Source: Roseateles puraquae
Lineage (GTDB): Bacteria; Pseudomonadota; Gammaproteobacteria; Burkholderiales; Burkholderiaceae_C
Direction of reading: 5' to 3'
DNA length: 64,000 bases
Assembly: GCF_002205845.1 (NCBI RefSeq)
Contig: NZ_NISI01000002.1
Coordinates: 434,001 to 498,000 of the forward strand
This document shows, in pieces, positions 1-7,063 of the stretch. The notes under the pieces were generated by a model, which saw only the letters and a list, made by a program, of their open reading frames with translations, was not told where the DNA came from and did not search any database. Position 1 is the first letter of the stretch. Each line of letters starts with the position of its first letter. The translations under genes and the position numbers were made by a program.

Positions 1-1492
1 GCCGCGCGGAGGCGTAGTAGGGGTGGCCTTGGTCTTCGTATTGCTGGCGCAGCGGGGCCTTGAAGGCTTCTTCCTCCTCGGCGCTCCAGTGGCCGCCCTT
101 GGCCTCGATGGCGTCACGGCGCAGCGTGGACAGCACGCTGGCCGCCTGCTCGCCGCCCATGACCGAGATGCGCGCGTTCGGCCACATCCACAGGAAGCGG
201 GGCGAGTAGGCGCGGCCGCACATGCCGTAATTGCCGGCGCCAAACGACCCGCCGATGATGACGGTGAACTTGGGCACCTGGGCGCAGGCCACGGCGGTCA
301 CCATCTTGGCGCCGGCCCGCGCGATGCCCTCGTTCTCGTACTTGCGGCCCACCATGAAGCCGGTGATGTTCTGCAGGAACACCAGCGGGATCTTGCGCTG
401 GCAGCACAGCTCGATGAAGTGCGCGCCCTTGTTGGCGCTCTCGGCAAACAGGATGCCGTTGTTGGCCACGATGCCCACCGGCATGCCCTCGATGTGCGCG
501 AAGCCGCAGACCAGCGTGGCGCCGTAGCGGGCCTTGAACTCGTCGAACTCGGAGCCGTCCACGAGGCGGGCGATGACCTCGCGCACGTCAAAGGGCTTGC
601 GGGTGTCGGTCGGGATGACGCCGTGCAGCTCGGCCGGGTCGAAGGCGGGCGGGCGCGGTGCCTGCAGGGCCAGCGGGGCGGGCTTGGTCCGGTTCAGCCG
701 CGCGACGGACTGGCGTGCGATGGCCAGCGCATGGGTGTCGTTGTTCGCGAGGTGGTCGGCCACGCCGGACAGGCGGGTGTGCACGTCGCCGCCGCCCAGG
801 TCCTCGGCGCTCACCACCTCGCCGGTGGCCGCCTTCACCAGCGGCGGGCCGCCCAGGAAGATAGTGCCCTGGTTCTTGACGATGATGGTCTCGTCGCTCA
901 TGGCGGGCACGTAGGCGCCACCGGCCGTGCACGAACCCATCACCACCGCGATCTGCGGAATGCCCTTGGCCGACAGGTTGGCCTGGTTGTAGAAGATGCG
1001 GCCGAAGTGGTCGCGGTCGGGGAAGACCTCGTCCTGGTTGGGCAGGTTGGCGCCGCCGCTGTCCACGAGGTAGAGGCAGGGCAGGTGGTTCTGGTCGGCA
1101 ATCTCCTGCGCGCGCAGGTGCTTCTTGACGGTGATGGGGTAGTAGGTGCCGCCCTTCACGGTCGCGTCGTTGCACACGATGACGCATTCCACGCCCGACA
1201 CCCGGCCGATGCCCGCCACCACGCCGCCACCGGGTGCGGCGTTGTCATACAGGTTCAGGCCGGCCAGGGGTGCGATTTCCAGGAAGGGCGTGCCCGGGTC
1301 GAGCAGCATTTCCACGCGGTCGCGTGGCAGCAGCTTGCCGCGGGCGGTGTGCTTGGCGCGCGCGGCCTCGCCGCCACCCTGGGCGATCTGGGCGAGCTTG
1401 GCATTCAGGTCGTCGATCAGCCCGCGCATGGCGTCGGCATTGGCCTTGAAGTCGGCCGAACGGGGATTGAGCTGGGTGGTCAGGACCGGCAT
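1..1492 (-). CDS. mccB: methylcrotonyl-CoA carboxylase carboxyltransferase (beta) subunit, 3' end outside window
   Basis: Carboxyltransferase subunit of a biotin-dependent acyl-CoA carboxylase, most like 3-methylcrotonyl-CoA carboxylase of leucine degradation; it moves the carboxyl group from carboxybiotin to the acyl-CoA. About 497 codons are visible and the family has about 535, so some 40 C-terminal residues lie beyond the left edge. The protein starts [12 protein letters not shown]. Both crotonase-like halves are present: oxyanion-type loops read [16 protein letters not shown] in the N half and [18 protein letters not shown] in the C half, and [15 protein letters not shown] is typical of MccB. 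Start ATG at 1492 is the only sensible one. A divergent TetR gene begins 151 bp away, with palindromes between the two (separate entries). The propionyl- or geranyl-CoA carboxylase relatives are less likely; substrate is inferred from similarity only. Confidence 0.88.
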   Translation of the reverse strand, partial: MPVLTTQLNPRSADFKANADAMRGLIDDLNAKLAQIAQGGGEAARAKHTARGKLLPRDRVEMLLDPGTPFLEIAPLAGLNLYDNAAPGGGVVAGIGRVSGVECVIVCNDATVKGGTYYPITVKKHLRAQEIADQNHLPCLYLVDSGGANLPNQDEVFPDRDHFGRIFYNQANLSAKGIPQIAVVMGSCTAGGAYVPAMSDETIIVKNQGTIFLGGPPLVKAATGEVVSAEDLGGGDVHTRLSGVADHLANNDTHALAIARQSVARLNRTKPAPLALQAPRPPAFDPAELHGVIPTDTRKPFDVREVIARLVDGSEFDEFKARYGATLVCGFAHIEGMPVGIVANNGILFAESANKGAHFIELCCQRKIPLVFLQNITGFMVGRKYENEGIARAGAKMVTAVACAQVPKFTVIIGGSFGAGNYGMCGRAYSPRFLWMWPNARISVMGGEQAASVLSTLRRDAIEAKGGHWSAEEEEAFKAPLRQQYEDQGHPYYASAR

Positions 1493-1507
1493 GGTGTCTC
1501 CGGGACG

Positions 1508-1535
1508 GCTTTGCTTAAGCAAAGCTCAACTTGAG
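1508..1535. promoter_or_regulatory. palindromes in the mccB leader
   Basis: GCTTTGCTTAAGCAAAGC at 1508-1525 is a perfect 18-bp palindrome 16 bp upstream of the mccB start. It abuts CTCAAcTTGAG (1525-1535), which has the same CTCAA/TTGAG half-sites as the dyad next to the tetR start. Probably operator DNA for a dimeric regulator, most simply the divergent TetR protein. Binding is inferred. Confidence 0.5.
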
Positions 1536-1605
1536 GGTGTGACGGCCTCGTGAGCCGTGCGAAGGGCGCCAGGATAAACGAGAGGCCAAGAGGTCGCAAC
1601 GATGA

Positions 1606-1622
1606 CTTGAGCATTACTCAAG
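1606..1622. promoter_or_regulatory. CTTGAG-N5-CTCAAG inverted repeat before tetR
   Basis: A perfect 6-5-6 inverted repeat ends 21 bp upstream of the TetR-family start codon at 1644. Its position and half-sites (shared with 1525-1535) suit an autoregulatory operator. Inference from symmetry and placement. Confidence 0.5.
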
Positions 1623-1643
1623 AATTGCGCAGAATCCGCCGCC

Positions 1644-2348
1644 ATGAGCTCCGTCGCCACCCCGCCCCAGCGCCGTTCGCCCGCCGGCCCCAAGGCCGAG
1701 CAGCGGGTGCGCGACATCCTGCGCGTGGGCCGCGAGGTGTTCGCCGAGCACGGCTTCGAGCGCGCCACCACCACCGAGGTGGCGCAGCGCCTGGGGGTGT
1801 CCGAGGCCACGGTGTTCACCTACTTTCGCAGCAAGCGCGAGCTGTGCATGCGCGTCATCCAGGACTGGTACGACGAGATCATCACCGCCATCGAGGCCGG
1901 CCTGCCGCGCGACAAGCCCGTGCGCGAGCAGCTGGAGTTCGTGGTGCTCACGCACTTGCGTCTCTTCCTCATCCAGGGCACGGGGCTGTGCGCGCTGGTG
2001 CTGTCGGAAGGTCGCAAGGACGCCGGCCAGGGCGGCCAGGACCTGGGCGAAGGCTTCGTCGAGCTCCAGCGCCGCTACACCGCGCCGCTGATGGACCTGC
2101 TCGCCCGCGGCCAGGCCCGCGGCGAGGTGCGGCGCGACATCCCGCTGCGGCTGCTGCGGTCGCTCGTGTTCGGGCCGATGGAGCACATGCTGTGGGAGGT
2201 GGTCATCACCGGCCGGCAGATCGACGTGGAGGCCAGCGCGCGTGACCTGGTGGCGCTGCTCTGGCCCGCCCTGCAGGCCCCCGACGCCGAGCTGGCCCGG
2301 CTGCGCCGACTGCGAGAACGTCTGCAGGACGCGCTGGCGCAGCACTGA
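1644..2348 (+). CDS. TetR/AcrR family transcriptional regulator
   Basis: Dimeric helix-turn-helix repressor of 234 residues. The N-terminal DNA-binding domain (about residues 22-70) has the classic TetR pattern: helix 1 ends REVFAEHGFERATTTEVA, then QRLGVSEATVFTYFRSKREL as the HTH and following helix. The C-terminal ligand-binding part (about 75-220) is diverged and gives no ligand clue. It is divergent from mccB with an inverted repeat just upstream of its own start, so control of mccB and of itself is a reasonable guess. Such genes beside acyl-CoA carboxylase loci often sense CoA thioesters or fatty acids; this is not shown here. Confidence 0.88.
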   Translation: MSSVATPPQRRSPAGPKAEQRVRDILRVGREVFAEHGFERATTTEVAQRLGVSEATVFTYFRSKRELCMRVIQDWYDEIITAIEAGLPRDKPVREQLEFVVLTHLRLFLIQGTGLCALVLSEGRKDAGQGGQDLGEGFVELQRRYTAPLMDLLARGQARGEVRRDIPLRLLRSLVFGPMEHMLWEVVITGRQIDVEASARDLVALLWPALQAPDAELARLRRLRERLQDALAQH

Positions 2349-2476
2349 AGCCGCCCGCGCGCGTCCTTCACTTGAGGGGCATGGCGGGGTTTGCGGGGCC
2401 TGCGGGGCGCTTTTGGCGCCGCGCGCCGGGGCTTGTCGCTCTACGATCTTTCTTCTTGCAAGGGAAGGAGGCACCG

Positions 2477-4102
2477 ATGAGACCGATGAGAGTCTGGATT
2501 GCCCTGGGATGGCTGCTCGCGAGCGCTGCGCTGCGCGCGCAGACCGAAGCGCCGGACGCCGACTGGCGCTACCGCATCCAGCCCGGTGACACGCTGATCA
2601 CGCTGACCGAGAACTGGCTGGCGGCGCCGCGCTCCTGGCGAGACCTGCAGAAGCTCAATCGCGTGCCCGACCCCTTGCGCCTGGTGCCCGGCAGCACCCT
2701 GCGCATGCCGGTGGCCTGGCTCCGACGCGAGGCCGGCGTGGCCGAGACGCTTTTCGTGCGTGGGCAGGTCACCCGCCAGCGCGGCAGCGCTGCCGAGCCG
2801 CTGTCGGCCGGGGCGCCCCTGCAGAGTGGCGACCGCATCCGCACCGGGGCGCAGTCCAGCGCCAGCCTGCGGTTTGCCGACGGCTCGCGGTTGCTCATCC
2901 CGGCTGACAGTGATGTGACGCTGGACCAGCTGCTGGTGCTCGGCCGCAACGCGATCCCGGCGGTTCGCATTGGCGTGCAGCAAGGTGGCGCCGACAGCCG
3001 CGTCACCCCGAATGCCCAGCGCGTGCCGCTCTATGAAGTGCGCACGCCGCACGTCAACCTGGGTGTGCGCGGCACCGAGTTCCGCGTGCAGGCGGCCGGG
3101 GCGCAGAGCCGCATGCAGGTGCTGTCGGGCGCGGTGCATGCCGACGGCCTCAAGGCCGACGTGGCAGCCGGCCAGGGCCTGCTGGCCGAGGGCGGCGCGC
3201 GCAGCGTCAGCCCCCTGTTGGCGGCGCCCGATGTCAGCGCCACGCCGCGCGTCGTCGAGCGCCTGCCGCTGCGCCTGGCCTGGGCGGCGTCACCTGCGGG
3301 CGCGACCGGTTGGCGCGCCCAGCTCTACCCGCGTGGCGATGCGGACCGGCTGCTGCTCGACGCCCGCGTGACCGAGCCCGCCGTCGCCTGGCCCGAGGCC
3401 CGCGATCTGCCCGATGGCGACTACATGCTGCGTGTGCGTGCCATCGACGCCCAAGGCCAGGAAGGGCGAGCTGCCGATGTGGATGTGAGCCTGCAGGCCC
3501 GGCCCGAGCCGCCCTTCGTCCAGGCGCCCGCGCCGGGCGCCATCAGCTACAGCGGCAGCATGGCCTTGGCCTGGACGCGCAACACCGAGGCCCCTGACGT
3601 GCGCCTGCAGATCGCCCGTGACGCGGGCTTCCGCGATCTGGTGCTGCAACCGCCGCCGCTGTCGGCTGCCGGCTTTGAGGCGAAGCTGCCGGACGGCGCC
3701 TACCACTGGCGTGTGGCCGCCGTGACCGCGAGCGGGCGCGCCGGGCCGTTTGGCGACGCGCAGACTTTCGAGCTGCAGCCCCCGCCGCCCGCGCCACCGC
3801 CGGCCGAGCCGGAGGTCAGCGGCGACCAGCTCAAGCTGCGCTGGCGTGCTGACACGGGCGTGGTGCGCTACGAACTCGAGTGGGCCGCCACCGCAGCCTT
3901 CGATGGCGCCAGCGTCCAGCGCATCAGCACCGACAAGCCCGAGGCCGTGCTGCCCAAGCCCTCGCCCGGCACCTACTACCTGCGGGCGCGCGCCTTCAAT
4001 GCCGCCGGTGCCGCCGGTCCCTGGGGGCAGACGCAGACGATCGAGCAGCCCTACCCGCGCTGGCTGTGGCTGCTGCCGCTGCTGGCCGTGCCGCTGCTTT
4101 GA
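2477..4102 (+). CDS. LysM/FecR-domain secreted or anchored protein
   Basis: 541-residue exported protein. Signal peptide at residues 1-22 (MRPMRVWIALGW..., ends ALRAQ); LysM-like peptidoglycan-binding domain at about 30-85 (YRIQPGDTLITL, LVPGSTLRMP); FecR domain at about 95-210, including the conserved NLGVRGTEFRVQ; then two or three fibronectin-like beta domains and a Pro-rich linker. The C-terminus, WLWLLPLLAVPLL, looks like a membrane anchor. The ATG at 2477 was chosen over an in-frame TTG at 2372 because it has a good Shine-Dalgarno (ggaagg-agg) and directly precedes the signal peptide. The next gene, a CHASE2 hybrid kinase, starts on TTG at 4099 and overlaps this stop codon (TTGA), so the pair is probably translationally coupled. 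FecR-LysM proteins commonly accompany CHASE2 sensors, suggesting an envelope-side partner. Confidence 0.82.
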   Translation: MRPMRVWIALGWLLASAALRAQTEAPDADWRYRIQPGDTLITLTENWLAAPRSWRDLQKLNRVPDPLRLVPGSTLRMPVAWLRREAGVAETLFVRGQVTRQRGSAAEPLSAGAPLQSGDRIRTGAQSSASLRFADGSRLLIPADSDVTLDQLLVLGRNAIPAVRIGVQQGGADSRVTPNAQRVPLYEVRTPHVNLGVRGTEFRVQAAGAQSRMQVLSGAVHADGLKADVAAGQGLLAEGGARSVSPLLAAPDVSATPRVVERLPLRLAWAASPAGATGWRAQLYPRGDADRLLLDARVTEPAVAWPEARDLPDGDYMLRVRAIDAQGQEGRAADVDVSLQARPEPPFVQAPAPGAISYSGSMALAWTRNTEAPDVRLQIARDAGFRDLVLQPPPLSAAGFEAKLPDGAYHWRVAAVTASGRAGPFGDAQTFELQPPPPAPPPAEPEVSGDQLKLRWRADTGVVRYELEWAATAAFDGASVQRISTDKPEAVLPKPSPGTYYLRARAFNAAGAAGPWGQTQTIEQPYPRWLWLLPLLAVPLL

Positions 4103-6486
4103 AGCGCTGGCCCTGGCTCGCCCTGCCCGCCGCGCTGGCGCTGTGGGCTTTGCTGAGCCTGACCGGCGCGCAGGCGCGCATCGACCGGGCGCTGGGCGAC
4201 GCCCTGCTGCGCGCGACCGCGTTGCCTGCCGCCGCGCCGACCACCGTGGTGGTGGACATCGACGATGCCTCGCTGCGCGCGCTGCGCGAGCCGCTGGGCG
4301 AGTGGCCGTACTCCCGCGAGGTGTACGCGGTGATGCTCGACTACCTCGGCCAGGTGGGCGCGCGACTGGTGGTGATGGACATCGTGTTCGCCGGCCCGCG
4401 CGAGGGCGATGCGCGCCTGGCCCGGGCGCTCGCAGCCGGCCCGCCGGTGGTGCTGGCGGCGGCCGGCCTGCGCCAGCCCGCGGCGGTGGAGCTGGCGCCG
4501 GCGGGCCAGGCCGAGCAGCAGGCCCTGGTGCGTCTCGGCCTCCATGGCGCACCGGGCCTGGACTGGGATGGCCTGACCGCACCCGCCGACCCCTTGCTGG
4601 ACGCGCTGACCGAGCCGGCGAGCCTCGGCGTCATCTCCACCTCGCTGGACGACGACGGCCTGCTGCGCCGGCTGCCGCTGCTGCACCGGGTGCAGGGGCG
4701 CAGCCTGCCGAGCCTGGCCCTGGCGGCGCGCCTGCGGGCTGACGGGGTGCGCAGCTGGCAGGTCCAGGCGGGCGCCGTGGTCTCGGGTGGCCGTCGCTGG
4801 CCGGTCGACGAGCTGGGGCGTCTGCGCCTGCGGCTGCCCGCGTTGCCGCCCGGGGGCGACGATGCCGCGCCGCGCGTACCGTGGGAGCGCCTGATGCGCG
4901 CGGCGTTGGGCGGCGTGGACGACCCCGAGCTGGCGAAGCTGCTGGCCGGTCGCAGCATCTTCGTCGGCAGCAGCGCCTTCTTTGCCGACGAGGTCATGAC
5001 GCCTCAGGGGCGCTGGTCCGGTGCGGCCTTCAACGCGGCCGTCTTCGAGGCACTGGGGGTCGAGCCGCTGCCCCTGCTGCGTGACCAGGGGGCGGCCGTG
5101 TGGGCGCTGCAGGCGCTGTGCTTGGCCCTGGGGGCGCTGCCCTTGCTGCTGCGCCGCCAGGCGCTGGCCGCGGGCCTGGGGGCGATCGGCCTGGTGGCGC
5201 TGCCCTGGACGGCGGCCAGCCAGGGCCTCCTGGCCTCGCCGGCGCTAGGTGTGCTGCTGCTGGGCCTGGCGCTGCTGGCCACGGCCATCGAGCATGAGCG
5301 ACAGGCGCGCCGGCGCGAGCGCGAACTCACCCGGGAGCGGGAGCTGGCCGAGGCGCGCAGCCGCGCCAAGACGGAGCTGCTGGCGCATGTCAGCCACGAG
5401 ATGCGCACCCCGATGAATGCCGTGCTGGGCTTTTCGGACATCCTGGCGCGTTCCCCGCTGCGGCCCGAGCAGGCGCATCAGGTGGAGGTGCTTGGCCATG
5501 CGGGCCGGCAGGTCTTTGCGCTCATCAACGACCTGCTGGACAACGCGCGCATCGAGAGCGGCCGGCTCGAGCTGGCTTCGCACCCGTTCAACCTCGTGGA
5601 TCTCGTGGAGCTGCAGCTGGAGCTGCTGCGCGACCGCGCCCAGGCCCAGGGGCTGTGGCTGCGCGTGTTCGCCCGCACGGAGGCCACCGGCTGGGTGTTG
5701 GGCGACCAGCAGCGGGTGGCGCAGATCGTCACCAATCTGGTGGGCAACGCGCTGAAGTTCACCCGCAGCGGCGGCGTGACCGTGGAGCTGACCCGCGAGC
5801 ACGGACCGACCGGGCCGGGGCGGGTGCAGATCAGTGTGCAGGACACCGGCATCGGCATCGCGCCGGACCGGCTGGAGCGCATCTTCCAGCCCTTCGAGCA
5901 GGCCGATGCCGACATCGCGGCGGCCTTCGGTGGCACGGGCCTGGGGCTGACCATCACCCGCAGCCTGGCCCGGCTCATGGGTGGCGACGTGACCGTGCAG
6001 AGCCGCATCGGGGAGGGCAGCCGCTTCGTCGTCAGCCTGGACCTGCCCGAGGCGCGCGCGCCGCATGACGACCTGATCGAACCGCGCGCCGACCGCGTCG
6101 CGCCCAGCCGGGCGTTGTCGCTGCTGCTGGCAGAGGACAGCGAGGTCAACGTGCTCGTCATCGAGGGCATGCTGGCGCCGCTGGGCCACCGCATCACCCG
6201 TGCAGCCGATGGCGAGCAAGCCTTGCAGGCCCTGCGCGAGGCGCCCTTCGACCTGGTGCTGATGGACATGCTGATGCCGGTGATGGACGGCCTCACTGCC
6301 ACCCGCCAGTGGCGAGCCATCGAGGCGGCCGAGGGCCTGCCGCGCACCCCGATCGTGGCGCTCACGGCTCATGCCTTCGACACCGACGTGCAGCAGTCGC
6401 TCGCCGCTGGCTGCGATGCCCATCTGACCAAGCCGATCAGCCTGGCGGCCCTGCTGCAGGCCCTGGCCAAGTACGCGCGGGTTTGA
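4099..6486 (+). CDS. CHASE2-domain hybrid sensor histidine kinase/response regulator
   Basis: 795-residue membrane sensor. One N-terminal transmembrane segment (about residues 4-22), an extracytoplasmic CHASE2 domain (about 35-300; TTVVVDIDDASLRAL, GARLVVMDIVFAGPREGD), hydrophobic segments near 340-405, a short coiled linker, HisKA with HVSHEMRTPMNAVLG (phosphorylated His about 433), HATPase_c (NLVGNALKFT, DTGIGIAPDRLERIF, GGTGLGLTI) and a receiver domain with LLLAEDSEVN, DLVLMDMLMPVMDG (Asp about 723) and the Lys in HLTKPIS. Start is TTG at 4099, overlapping the upstream stop; this puts the first membrane helix at the N-terminus. No DNA-binding domain follows, so output must go through phosphotransfer or another regulator. 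The ligand of CHASE2 is unknown. Confidence 0.85.
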   Translation: MKRWPWLALPAALALWALLSLTGAQARIDRALGDALLRATALPAAAPTTVVVDIDDASLRALREPLGEWPYSREVYAVMLDYLGQVGARLVVMDIVFAGPREGDARLARALAAGPPVVLAAAGLRQPAAVELAPAGQAEQQALVRLGLHGAPGLDWDGLTAPADPLLDALTEPASLGVISTSLDDDGLLRRLPLLHRVQGRSLPSLALAARLRADGVRSWQVQAGAVVSGGRRWPVDELGRLRLRLPALPPGGDDAAPRVPWERLMRAALGGVDDPELAKLLAGRSIFVGSSAFFADEVMTPQGRWSGAAFNAAVFEALGVEPLPLLRDQGAAVWALQALCLALGALPLLLRRQALAAGLGAIGLVALPWTAASQGLLASPALGVLLLGLALLATAIEHERQARRRERELTRERELAEARSRAKTELLAHVSHEMRTPMNAVLGFSDILARSPLRPEQAHQVEVLGHAGRQVFALINDLLDNARIESGRLELASHPFNLVDLVELQLELLRDRAQAQGLWLRVFARTEATGWVLGDQQRVAQIVTNLVGNALKFTRSGGVTVELTREHGPTGPGRVQISVQDTGIGIAPDRLERIFQPFEQADADIAAAFGGTGLGLTITRSLARLMGGDVTVQSRIGEGSRFVVSLDLPEARAPHDDLIEPRADRVAPSRALSLLLAEDSEVNVLVIEGMLAPLGHRITRAADGEQALQALREAPFDLVLMDMLMPVMDGLTATRQWRAIEAAEGLPRTPIVALTAHAFDTDVQQSLAAGCDAHLTKPISLAALLQALAKYARV

Positions 6487-6597
6487 AGCCGGGCGAGGGC
6501 AGGTCGGGGCAAGGTCTGAGGGCAATGCCTGACTGGTGGCCATGGACATACCTTCTGGCTAGAGTCGCGCGATTTCCTAGCCTCCGGGAGCTCCCTC

Positions 6598-7053
6598 ATG
6601 ATCAACCTGACCGTCAATGGTCGCGCCGTCTCCCTGGACGCCGACCCCGACATGCCCCTGCTCTGGGCCGTGCGCGAAGAACTCCAGCTCACCGGCAGCA
6701 AGTTCGGCTGCGGCGCCGCGCAGTGCGGTGCCTGCACCATGCATGTGGCCGGCGCTCCGGTGCGCAGCTGCATGACGCCCATCTCCAGCGTGCAGGGCCC
6801 GGTCACCACCATCGAAGGCATCGCCAGCGACAAGATCGGCCAGGCCGTGCAGGCGGCCTGGGTGGCGCATGACGTGGCCCAGTGCGGCTACTGTCAGAGC
6901 GGCCAGGTCATGAGCGCCGTGGCCCTGCTCAAGACCCACAAGAAGCCCACCGACGCGCAGATCGACGAGGCCATGGCCGGCAACCTCTGCCGCTGCGGCA
7001 CCTACACCCGCATCCGTGCGGCCATCCACGCGGCAGCCGCCACGCTGGCCTGA
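6598..7053 (+). CDS. (2Fe-2S)-binding subunit of a molybdenum hydroxylase (isoquinoline 1-oxidoreductase alpha-like)
   Basis: Small electron-transfer subunit (151 aa, normal length) of a xanthine-dehydrogenase-family enzyme. A plant-type [2Fe-2S] cluster is bound by Cys38, Cys43, Cys46 and Cys58, and a second [2Fe-2S] cluster by Cys96, Cys99, Cys131 and Cys133 (CGYC ... CRCG). It lies 10 bp upstream of the large molybdopterin subunit, forming a two-gene operon. There is no FAD-subunit gene beside it, as in the IorAB type that hands electrons to a cytochrome or dye-like acceptor. The substrate (N-heterocycle or aldehyde) cannot be read from this subunit. Confidence 0.9.
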   Translation: MINLTVNGRAVSLDADPDMPLLWAVREELQLTGSKFGCGAAQCGACTMHVAGAPVRSCMTPISSVQGPVTTIEGIASDKIGQAVQAAWVAHDVAQCGYCQSGQVMSAVALLKTHKKPTDAQIDEAMAGNLCRCGTYTRIRAAIHAAAATLA

Positions 7054-7063
7054 GGAGAACGAC

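Noticed and set aside
23..1534. Long open frames opposite mccB, and similar long antisense frames throughout (for example opposite the molybdopterin subunit, the PHP lipoprotein and the AAA ATPase gene)
   Set aside because: They are shadows of GC-rich codon use. They lack ribosome-binding sites and recognisable domains and run through intergenic signals, while the opposite strand encodes well-known families.
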